From CAMYLR01 sp039590215 (GTDB taxonomy: Bacteria > Gemmatimonadota > Gemmatimonadetes > JACCXV01 > JAHWKZ01), in contig JBDHFX010000029.1 of assembly GCA_039590215.1 (NCBI GenBank), positions 1 to 21,126 of the forward strand: a stretch of DNA of 21,126 nucleotides, written 5' to 3'. The position numbers and the translations under genes were made by a program. Below, one piece after another: positions 15,105 to 21,126 of the stretch. Numbering within the stretch: the first letter of the stretch is position 1; each line of letters begins with the position of its first letter. A model generated the notes under the pieces. That model made no database searches. It saw only the letters and a list, made by a program, of their open reading frames with translations, and was not told the origin of the DNA.

Positions 15105-15335
15105 ATGATCTCCAAGGATGATTACCGGTTGACTGTTGGGCAACGACTCCAGGGCATCCGCGGGGCCCGGGATCAGCGGACGTTCGCCGATGCGGTCGAC
15201 TCGGTACAACAGACGATCAGCAAGTATGAGCGCGGTGAGATCCCCCGCTCGTGGCTCTTTCTGGCCCGGCTCGGGGCTCAGGAAGGGGTCGACCTGAACG
15301 AGCTCGGAAAGCGGTGGGAATGGTCGCGTCGCTGA
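15105..15335 (+). CDS. Small XRE-family helix-turn-helix regulator
   Basis: This 76-residue protein consists almost entirely of an XRE/Cro-type DNA-binding domain. GQRLQGIRGARDQRTFADAV forms helices 1-2 and SVQQTISKYERGEIPRS the recognition region, followed by FLARLGAQEGVDLNELG. There is no effector domain. ATG at 15105 follows AGGGAGGG (15093-15100) with a 4-nt spacer; an upstream open frame to 15051 is not needed. It lies 133 nt after the zinc-ribbon gene and 195 nt before preT on the same strand. It could regulate either neighbour or itself, but no operator is identified. It is not obviously part of a toxin-antitoxin pair. Confidence 0.82.
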   Translation: MISKDDYRLTVGQRLQGIRGARDQRTFADAVDSVQQTISKYERGEIPRSWLFLARLGAQEGVDLNELGKRWEWSRR

Positions 15336-15351
15336 GGCGCCGACCGAGTCG

Positions 15352-15423
15352 ATCGGCTCACCCCTGCAAGCCGCGTTGAGCCGGTAGCACCCGCACCATT
15401 TTTGGCCCAGGAGGGGCCCCTGG
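15352..15423 (+). terminator. Hairpin-rich region after the XRE gene, possible terminator
   Basis: ATCGGCTCA (15352-15360) pairs with TGAGCCGGT (15377-15385), 9 bp including one G-T, with a 16-nt loop. A T5 run follows at 15399-15403, 13 nt later, farther than in a canonical intrinsic terminator. A second compact GC structure lies at 15404-15423 (GGCCC/GGGCC or CCAGG/CCTGG). The 195-nt gap to preT holds nothing else I can identify apart from the preT promoter. Termination is plausible but unproven. Confidence 0.35.
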
Positions 15424-15494
15424 CGGTGTCCGACGGATACCACTCGGGGCTCCTCGTTGTCTGAGGCGCGGTCTCTCGGTCTGCGCGACACGGC

Positions 15495-15523
15495 TTGACG
15501 AATGACGCCATTTGGCCGACACT
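15495..15523 (+). promoter_or_regulatory. Probable preT promoter, leaderless layout
   Basis: TTGACG (15495-15500) and GACACT (15518-15523) have a 17-nt spacer. The -10 is followed by 7 nt and then the preT ATG at 15531, which is where a transcript from this promoter should start. The 7-nt gap has no ribosome-binding site. The -10 matches only 3 of 6 positions. Confidence 0.45.
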
Positions 15524-15530
15524 GACCACC

Positions 15531-16844
15531 ATGGCCCTCGCCGCAGATCGCCTCGAGACCCAGCTTCCCGACCACAAACCGGCTTTGACAACCGCCCAGG
15601 CTCGGGCCGAGGCCGGGCGCTGTCTCTTCTGCCACGATGCTCCGTGTATCTCAGCCTGTCCCACTGGGATCGACATCCCGCTGTTCATCAAGCAGATCCA
15701 CTCCAACAACGTGATCGGCGCCGCACGAACGATCCTCGAGGCGAACGCGCTTGGACATTCATGCGCGCGGGTGTGCCCAGTCGAGGTACTGTGCGTTGGG
15801 GATTGTGTCTACAATGCGAAGGGCGAACCGCCGATCATGATCGGTCGGCTTCAGCGGTATGCCACTGACCTAGCCGTTCATGGCGTTGTACAATTTTTTG
15901 AAGCCGGTCCATCCACCGGTCGATCTGTGGCGTGCGTTGGCGGGGGGCCGGCGTCGATCGGCTGCGCGCACGAGCTCGTTCGCATGGGGCACCGAGCCGT
16001 GGTTTACGAGCGCAACCCGTGGCGCGGCGGGCTGAACACGGACGGGGTAGCGCCCTACAAAATGCAGGCCGACGAAAGCCTTAGAGAGGTCGAGTACCTC
16101 TCAGCGATTGGCATCGAGTGGCGTTTGGGCACTGCTGTCGGAGACGACGTAACCTGGGCCGACCTCGAAGCCGAGTACGACGCGGTGTTTCTGGGGCTGG
16201 GTCTTGGCACCGACTCCGGGCTTGGCATTCCGGGTGAAGATCTTCCCGGGGTTTGGGGGGCGACTCGTCTCATTCGCGCGATCAAGACCGGCGCTGGATC
16301 GGTGCCCGATCCGGCGAGCCTGGGTGCGGCGGTGGTGATCGGCGGCGGCAACACCGCCATCGATGCGGCCCGTGAGCTTTCGTTGCTCGGGGTACCCGAG
16401 GTAATGGTCGCCTATCGTCGCGACCCGGGTGTGATGCCCGCCTACGTACACGAGCGCGAACACGCGCTCGATGAGGGTGTTCGGTTCGTGTATCGGACGC
16501 TACCGCTGGGCTTCGAGGGCAATAGCCGGGTGGAGGCGGTTCGGATGACCGCGCTGGATCAGAAGCTCGAACCCACAGGTGAACCCTATACCGTGCGCGC
16601 TGACATCGTTGCTTTGGCGATCGGCCAGGCCCGGTTGATTGAGTTGCTGGACCAGGTCGAAAACCTCGAACACGATTGGGGTCGGGTGATCGTCGACCCC
16701 GACACGGGTCAGACGTCGAACCCCAAGTACTGGGCCGGGGGTGACCTCGCCAACGGCGGCACCGAAGTCGTGAACGCGGCCGCCGAGGGGAAGCGTGCCG
16801 CCCATGGAATCGATGTCTGGTTAAGGGGGAACGGAGACGGATGA
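15531..16844 (+). CDS. preT: NAD-dependent dihydropyrimidine dehydrogenase, PreT subunit
   Basis: PreT (437 residues) is the FAD and NADH-binding subunit that passes electrons to PreA for reduction of uracil and thymine. The N-terminal Fe-S part mirrors mammalian DPD: C31, C34, C39 with Q108 for one cluster, and C43, C82, C88, C92 for the other. The FAD site is VACVGGGPASIGCAHEL (about 133-149) and the NADH site AVVIGGGNTAIDAARE. A final FAD motif, YWAGGDLANGG, lies near the end. The same fold occurs in glutamate synthase small subunits; the following preA favours PreT. I chose ATG 15531 over TTG 15495 because the latter is the -35 box. The ATGA overlap with preA implies a 1:1 complex. Confidence 0.9.
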   Translation: MALAADRLETQLPDHKPALTTAQARAEAGRCLFCHDAPCISACPTGIDIPLFIKQIHSNNVIGAARTILEANALGHSCARVCPVEVLCVGDCVYNAKGEPPIMIGRLQRYATDLAVHGVVQFFEAGPSTGRSVACVGGGPASIGCAHELVRMGHRAVVYERNPWRGGLNTDGVAPYKMQADESLREVEYLSAIGIEWRLGTAVGDDVTWADLEAEYDAVFLGLGLGTDSGLGIPGEDLPGVWGATRLIRAIKTGAGSVPDPASLGAAVVIGGGNTAIDAARELSLLGVPEVMVAYRRDPGVMPAYVHEREHALDEGVRFVYRTLPLGFEGNSRVEAVRMTALDQKLEPTGEPYTVRADIVALAIGQARLIELLDQVENLEHDWGRVIVDPDTGQTSNPKYWAGGDLANGGTEVVNAAAEGKRAAHGIDVWLRGNGDG

Positions 16845-18136
16845 TGATCGAGAGGAACGGACGTACTGGCGAGCCGATCGATCTGTCGATTGATTGTGCC
16901 GGGATTCGCTCGCCCAACCCCTTTTGGCTCGCCAGCGGGCCTCCGGCAAACACCGGGGGTCAAGTGATGAAGGCGTTCGACATGGGTTGGGGTGGTGCGG
17001 TCTGGAAAACGCTCGGAGATCCGATCACCAACACCGCGTCTCGCTATGGCGCGATCGCGTACCAGGGACGAAATGTGGCTGGGTTGAACAACATCGAGCT
17101 GATCACTGACCGCCCGCTCGAGGTGAATCTCAAAGAGATTGCAGAGGTCAAGAAGAAGTACCCGAATCACGCGGTGATCGCGTCGCTGATGGTAGAAACG
17201 AAAGACGAGTGGCGAGACATCATAAAGCGATGCGAGGACACCGGGTGCGACGGATTCGAGCTCAACTTCGGTTGTCCGCATGGGATGTGTGAGCGCGGGA
17301 TGGGATCGGCGGTGGGTCAGGAGCCCAAGGTGCTCGAGGAGATTGCCGGTTGGGTGATGGAGTTCGCGTCGATTCCGGTGCTGGTGAAGCTGACTCCCAA
17401 CATCACCGATGTCCTGTACCCGGCGATGGCCGCGCAGCGGGGCGGTGTCGACGGCGTCTCGCTCGTCAACACGTTCAAGAGCGTCATCGGGATCGATCAC
17501 GACACGCTTAGCCCAATCCCGTCCGTCGGCGGAGAGGGGACGTCGGGTGGCTACTGCGGCCCGGGCATCAAACCGATCGCTCTCCATATGGTAACGCGAC
17601 TCGGGAAGGCGCCTGAGTTCCATCTGCCCATCTCGGGGGTCGGCGGTGTTCAGTCGTGGGAGGACGCGCTCGACTTCCTTCTTCTTGGCGCGTCATCGGT
17701 CCAGGTCTGCACTGCGGCAATGCACTACGGTTTCAAGATCGTAGACGACATGATCCTGGGGCTCGAAGAGTGGATGCGCGACAAGGGGTACTCGAGGATT
17801 GATGAGTTTGTGGGCAAGGCGCTTCCGAATTACAAGGAATGGGGCGACCTAAACCTCAACTTCAAGATCGTTGCCGATATCGATCCCGGGACGTGCATAG
17901 AGTGCCAGCTGTGTTACGCGGCATGCGAAGACGGCGCCCACCAGTGTATTGAACTGCCAAAGGGAACGCGTGTGCCGAGGGTGATCGAAGAGGAGTGCGT
18001 CGGATGCAACTTGTGTCAGCTCGTTTGCCCCGTCGAAGGGTGCATCACGATGGTTGAACGGGACACGGGTCTGCCACGCGAGTCGTGGAACGATCGGGTG
18101 GCGAAAGGGACCGCCGGCGCGGGCTCGCTGCACTGA
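16841..18136 (+). CDS. preA: NAD-dependent dihydropyrimidine dehydrogenase, PreA subunit
   Basis: PreA (431 residues) is the FMN-binding catalytic subunit that reduces uracil and thymine to their 5,6-dihydro forms, the first step of reductive pyrimidine breakdown. It is a TIM barrel with PFWLASGPPANTGG at the start and the substrate motif LNFGCPHGMCERGMG, where C145 corresponds to the catalytic Cys of DPD. KLTPN and GGYCGPGIKPIAL follow. The C-terminal ferredoxin domain has two complete [4Fe-4S] motifs (C352/355/358/362 and C386/389/392/396). GGAG at 16833-16836 serves ATG 16841 or, with better spacing, ATG 16844. No hydantoinase or beta-ureidopropionase gene follows, because the next gene is convergent after 6 nt. 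Confidence 0.93.
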   Translation: MMIERNGRTGEPIDLSIDCAGIRSPNPFWLASGPPANTGGQVMKAFDMGWGGAVWKTLGDPITNTASRYGAIAYQGRNVAGLNNIELITDRPLEVNLKEIAEVKKKYPNHAVIASLMVETKDEWRDIIKRCEDTGCDGFELNFGCPHGMCERGMGSAVGQEPKVLEEIAGWVMEFASIPVLVKLTPNITDVLYPAMAAQRGGVDGVSLVNTFKSVIGIDHDTLSPIPSVGGEGTSGGYCGPGIKPIALHMVTRLGKAPEFHLPISGVGGVQSWEDALDFLLLGASSVQVCTAAMHYGFKIVDDMILGLEEWMRDKGYSRIDEFVGKALPNYKEWGDLNLNFKIVADIDPGTCIECQLCYAACEDGAHQCIELPKGTRVPRVIEEECVGCNLCQLVCPVEGCITMVERDTGLPRESWNDRVAKGTAGAGSLH

Positions 18137-18142
18137 CGCAGT

Positions 18143-19136
18143 TTAGGGGGTGACCACCCAGCGAATCCCCTCGCCCTTGCGCATGTAGTCGAAGCCGTCG
18201 TTGATCTCGGACAGCGGCAGCGTTCCGCTCACGATCGGATCGAGGTTGAGCCGACCCTCACGCACGAGATCGATGATCTCCGGGTAGAGGCTGCCCCCGC
18301 AGCCCAAACTGCCGACGACTTCCAGCTCGTAGAACATGATTTTCGCCGCCGACAGGGGCACGTCATCGGGCGAGAACCCGATTACGCAAAGCCTCCCACC
18401 GCGACGCAGCAAGTCAAAGCCGAGCCGAATGGTGTCCGGCGTCCCGATCGCCTCAAATGCGACATCGACGCCACCGCCGGTCAAGTTTTTCACGTGCTTG
18501 TCGATCCGTTCCACCTGATCGGGGTTTATCGCCTCTGCCGCTCCCAGGGTGCGCGCCAGTTCGAGCCGCTCGTCGCTTAGGTCGACAGCGATGACGTGGC
18601 CGCCAGCGAGGTTTGCGCACTGGACGACGTTCAACCCGACACCGCCGCATCCGACGACTGCGACGGTGTCACCGGGCCGCACACGGCCGCGGTCCTTGAC
18701 CGCGTGGTAGGGTGTCGACACGGCATCTGCGACCACACACACCTGCTCCAGCGAGAGCTCATCAGGAACGGCGCTCGGCGTAGGCGCCGTCAATGTGATT
18801 GCCGAGCATGATCATATGGTCGCAAAGGCTTTCCCGTCCCTGACGGCAGTACGCGCATCGCCCGCACGACAAAACCGCCGGGATCAAGACCCGGTCCCCG
18901 ACCGTGAAGTCAGCGACGTCCTCGCCCACTTCTGCGATCGTCCCGGCCGGCTCATGGCCGAGGATGAGCGGTGGCGCCTTGAACGTCTTGACACCGTGAT
19001 CGAGATAATGGAGATCGGTGTGGCAAAGGCCGCAGCCGGCGACCTCGATCAATACTTCGCCCGGACCAGGTGAGGGGTCGGGTACCTCCGTAATCTCGAG
19101 TGGCTGACCCGTTCCGTGAAAGACGGCTGCCTTCAC
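18143..19136 (-). pseudogene. Zinc-dependent alcohol dehydrogenase, disrupted by frame change and small deletion
   Basis: A medium-chain (MDR) alcohol dehydrogenase is split into two frames. The N-terminal part (19136-18762, 124 codons, GTG start) has catalytic-zinc residues C38 and H61-E62 (GHEPAG) and all four structural-zinc cysteines (C91, C94, C97, C105). It reads GNHIDGAYAE, then leaves the family sequence and stops at 18762. The C-terminal part (18793-18143) resumes at VPDELSLEQ and has the NAD motif VGCGGVG and an acidic residue (AVDLSDERLE) typical of NAD preference. Only 7 nt separate the last matching Glu from the Pro-Asp of the second frame, where relatives have about 12 codons, so roughly 29 nt appear lost. 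It is last in the ATPase operon. Assembly error is possible. Confidence 0.8.
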
Positions 19137-19149
19137 AGGATCACTCGCC

Positions 19150-19476
19150 TTACTGGCGCTTGTCGCGCGTGTAGATAGTCACGAACTGACTCTCGACAAC
19201 GACCCGGCAACCCTGACAGTCATCGAGCAGCTCCTCGCGTTTCACCGGGTCGGCACACACTTCGTATCCGAGCTCTCGATACAGTTCTAACATTTCCACA
19301 CTACGGGTCGCGTCGGTGATGAAGCGGCGCTGCCAGCCGGCAGCCACGCGGGCCGGATCGGGCTGCAATTGAGCCTCGGTGAGCACTCGTCGCGCTTCTT
19401 GTTGCACCAGCATGGACAGAGGCCTGATCGCGTCTCGAGGCTTGCCCTTGGTCAGGTCCGAGCTCGAATCGGGCAT
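19150..19476 (-). CDS. Small conserved-looking protein of unknown function (orf108)
   Basis: This 108-residue protein does not belong to a family I can name. The visible layout is a polar N-terminus, a helix (about 20-36), a GWQRRFITDATRSVEMLELY block, then LGYEVCADPV with C74, a DDCQGC motif (C87, C90), and a C-terminal strand ending FVTIYTR. The three cysteines could bind a metal or an Fe-S centre, but this is inference. There is no signal peptide or membrane helix. ATG 19476 lies 6 nt after the stop of the BcrA-like gene and its stop is 13 nt before the dehydrogenase start. It is thus almost certainly part of the same operon and may work with the ATPases or the dehydrogenase. Confidence 0.75.
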   Translation of the reverse strand: MPDSSSDLTKGKPRDAIRPLSMLVQQEARRVLTEAQLQPDPARVAAGWQRRFITDATRSVEMLELYRELGYEVCADPVKREELLDDCQGCRVVVESQFVTIYTRDKRQ

Positions 19477-19482
19477 GGCCTG

Positions 19483-20316
19483 CTACCTGCCGGCCGCCTG
19501 GAACTCAGCGTCGGCGCCGGAATCGGCGAGCTTCTTGAGCCGACGTTGGCCGAGGAGCGCCGCGCCAAACGCCGACGTGTACTGCACGAGATCACCGGGC
19601 GGCACGTTGACGTCCGACTCGAGCTTTTCGCGGATGACATCCACCATGCGACGAAAGCGCAGGATACCTCCGATCAAGGTGAATTCGGGCTCCATTCGGA
19701 CGCGCTTCATGAGCTGCAACGATCGGTCGACCAGCGAAACGACGGCGCCGTGCATGATGTCAGCAGGATCCATTCCTTCGGACAAATGGTTTATAACCTC
19801 GGATTCGGCGAACACTGCGCACACACCGGAGATCGGTACCGGCTCCTTGGATGTCTCCACCAGCGGACCGATCTCCTGTGTTTCGTACCCCATGTAACGA
19901 GCGGTTTTCTCAAGAAAGGCGCCTGTCCCCGCGGCACATTTGTCGTTCAGACGGAACGACTTGACCTTCGCGTCGTCGCTCAGACGGGTAGCCTTCATCG
20001 TTTGGCCGCCGACGTCGAGTATCGTCTGGGTGTTGGGGAAGAGGAACGAAGCGCCACGTGCGGCGGCCGTCAGGTCCGTCACGTGGACGTCGCTGATTTG
20101 AGCCTGGTGACGCCCGAATCCTGTTGCGATCACGTACGAAATGTCAGCCGTCGTAAGTCCCGCCCGATCGGCGCTCTTCTCGTAGACTCGTTCGGCGATC
20201 TCGGTCAACTTGAACCCCGTCGGTTCCATGACGCGACCGACGATCTCGTTCCTATCGTTCAAGATGACGGCCTTGGTGTAGGTCGACCCGATGTCGATGC
20301 CCGCCGTATAGATCAT
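19483..20316 (-). CDS. BcrA-like activating ATPase (BadF/BadG/BcrA/BcrD family)
   Basis: This 277-residue ASKHA-fold ATPase belongs to the family that uses ATP to drive a low-potential electron into benzoyl-CoA reductase or 2-hydroxyacyl-CoA dehydratase. The phosphate-1 loop is AGIDIGSTYTKAVIL (5-19), phosphate-2 ILDVGGQTMK (99-108), and the C-terminal glycine motif LIGGI (about 214-218). Cluster cysteines C127 (NDKCAAGTG) and C166 (CAVFAESE) match the residues that share a [4Fe-4S] between subunits in the dehydratase activator HgdC. GGAGG with a 6-nt spacer fixes ATG 20316, which overlaps the previous TGA (ATGA). A longer frame to 20604 is antisense-like filler. Pairing with a second, different ATPase favours a BcrA/BcrD heterodimer. 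The acceptor enzyme is not in the window. Confidence 0.87.
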   Translation of the reverse strand: MIYTAGIDIGSTYTKAVILNDRNEIVGRVMEPTGFKLTEIAERVYEKSADRAGLTTADISYVIATGFGRHQAQISDVHVTDLTAAARGASFLFPNTQTILDVGGQTMKATRLSDDAKVKSFRLNDKCAAGTGAFLEKTARYMGYETQEIGPLVETSKEPVPISGVCAVFAESEVINHLSEGMDPADIMHGAVVSLVDRSLQLMKRVRMEPEFTLIGGILRFRRMVDVIREKLESDVNVPPGDLVQYTSAFGAALLGQRRLKKLADSGADAEFQAAGR

Positions 20317-21126
20317 CGCACGCCCTCCATCGAGCTCGCCGGCGCGCGACTGGCCAGGATGTGGTCGAGCGCGAAAAGCGCCGCTCCCATGGCACCCATG
20401 AAGTGCGACTCTTCGCTCACGTTCACCGCGACGCCCAACCGTTCGTTGAGCGTTTCGATCATTGCAACGTTGCGTGCCACTCCACCGGTGAACGTGACTT
20501 CTTTTTCGACCCCTACCCGGCGCAACAAGCCGGCCGAACGCGCTCCGATCGACTGGTGCACGCCCAGCAAGATGTCCTCGATCTTCTTGCCCTTTCCGAG
20601 CCACGACAGGATCTCAGACTCGGCGAACACCGTGCACGTGGTGCTGATCTTTACCGCCCGTTGCCCGCGCAGCGCAGTCGGGCCCAGCTCGCCAAGCGGG
20701 ATGTCAAGTGCGGCCGAGGCGGCACCAAGAAACCGTCCGGTGCCGGCTGCGCATTTGTCGTTCATACAGAAGTCGAGGATCTCGCCGGTTTCAGCGACCC
20801 GGATCGCCTTGGTATCCTGGCCTCCCATGTCGACGACGGTACGGGTGTCGGGGAACATGTGAACCGCACCCCGTCCGTGGCAGCTGATCTCGGTCACCTG
20901 CGTGTTGCCAAACGTCACCTTGTAGCGGCCGTACCCCGTTCCAACGATGAACCCAACTTGCTCCTCGAGGAGATCTCCATCGCGGAGCGCTTCCTGGAAC
21001 GCGGTTTCGGCTGCCCGTGTGACGTTGGCGCCGGTATCCATCAGCGAGCGGCCGACGATGCGCCCAGCCTCATCGATGATCACGGCCTTCGTCTGAGTGG
21101 AACCGACGTCAACTCCAGCTGCGTAT
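20313..21126 (-). CDS. BcrD-like activating ATPase, N-terminus outside window
   Basis: This is the second member of the BadF/BadG/BcrA/BcrD ATPase family, open to the right edge. The first codons seen read YAAGVDVGSTQTKAVII, the phosphate-1 loop, so only a few residues are missing. It also has VVDMGGQDTKAI (phosphate-2), the cluster cysteines in NDKCAAGTG and TTCTVFAESE, and the C-terminal TFTGGVARN. GTGYGRYKVTFGNTQVTEIS resembles the BcrD/BadG branch. At about 275 residues it is close in size to its neighbour but clearly different in sequence, as expected for two subunits of one complex. It precedes and overlaps the BcrA-like gene by 4 nt. Genes for the reductase core would be expected upstream, beyond 21126. 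An activator of a 2-hydroxyacyl-CoA dehydratase is an alternative. Confidence 0.86.
   Translation of the reverse strand, partial: YAAGVDVGSTQTKAVIIDEAGRIVGRSLMDTGANVTRAAETAFQEALRDGDLLEEQVGFIVGTGYGRYKVTFGNTQVTEISCHGRGAVHMFPDTRTVVDMGGQDTKAIRVAETGEILDFCMNDKCAAGTGRFLGAASAALDIPLGELGPTALRGQRAVKISTTCTVFAESEILSWLGKGKKIEDILLGVHQSIGARSAGLLRRVGVEKEVTFTGGVARNVAMIETLNERLGVAVNVSEESHFMGAMGAALFALDHILASRAPASSMEGVR

Noticed and set aside
15336..15530. Riboswitch in front of preT
   Set aside because: I could not match any known riboswitch core, and the promoter placed just before the ATG leaves no leader.
14907..15635. Open frame of 242 codons on the minus strand across the XRE gene and the gap
   Set aside because: It overlaps the XRE gene, which has a strong ribosome site and clear helix-turn-helix, and also the preT start. 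No motif supports it.
16709..17623. Open frame of 304 codons on the minus strand
   Set aside because: It is a shadow of preT and preA with no ribosome site or family motif.
18755..18800. Programmed frameshift in the alcohol dehydrogenase
   Set aside because: No slippery heptamer or stimulatory structure is seen, the family does not use frameshifting, and residues are missing as well as shifted.
19369..20862. Open frame of 497 codons on the plus strand
   Set aside because: It lies opposite orf108 and both BcrA/BcrD-like ATPases, which have full motif sets. The long frame is a by-product of high-G+C codon use.
1..21126. Mobile elements, CRISPR arrays, phage genes or integration sites
   Set aside because: I saw no transposase, integrase, spaced direct repeats or repeated tRNA 3' end next to tRNA-Glu.

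Overview
This is a gene-dense, high-G+C (roughly 60% by eye) bacterial chromosomal window with frequent GTG/TTG starts and short intergenic gaps. I see no phage, insertion sequence or CRISPR. A CCA-encoding tRNA-Glu, a Mn-type superoxide dismutase, a lipoprotein and a HlyD-type membrane-fusion protein point to a bacterium that meets oxygen. The phylum cannot be fixed from the sequence. TTG starts, probable leaderless genes, DUF1059 and a CopC-CopD fusion suggest actinobacteria-like or Chloroflexota-like groups or an uncultured deltaproteobacterial-type lineage.

Region 1 (1-3491, +): the 3' part of ligA (cut by the window edge), then grpE, dnaJ and a short TyrA-family dehydrogenase, tightly spaced. 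Region 2 (3497-5432): a minus-strand sod-DUF2461 pair, then a plus-strand tRNA-Glu with a perfect TTGACA -35 box and a 59-residue DUF1059 protein. Region 3 (5438-9663, -): a four-gene export operon in transcription order membrane-fusion protein, ATPase, permease, permease, with overlapping or nearly abutting ends. Region 4 (9738-12097): a two-domain rhodanese lipoprotein (+), transcribed away from the export operon, and a CopC-CopD copper protein (-). Region 5 (12147-15335, +): a large YfhO-like membrane protein translationally coupled to a zinc-ribbon membrane protein, then a small XRE regulator. Region 6 (15531-18136, +): preT-preA, the two subunits of NAD-dependent dihydropyrimidine dehydrogenase. 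Region 7 (18143-21126, -): two BcrA/BcrD-type activating ATPases in tandem, a small Cys-containing protein of unknown function, and a zinc alcohol dehydrogenase disrupted by a frame change plus an apparent deletion of about 10 residues.

The most interesting part is region 7. The paired ATPases resemble the electron-activating half of class I benzoyl-CoA reductases; the catalytic half, if present, would lie beyond the right edge. The orf108 protein and the broken dehydrogenase are co-transcribed with them by position. A second theme is transcription layout. Three promoters (grpE, rhodanese, preT) put the -10 box 7-9 nt before the start codon without a Shine-Dalgarno sequence, which suggests leaderless mRNAs. 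Four convergent gene pairs have stop codons separated by only 5-9 nt.
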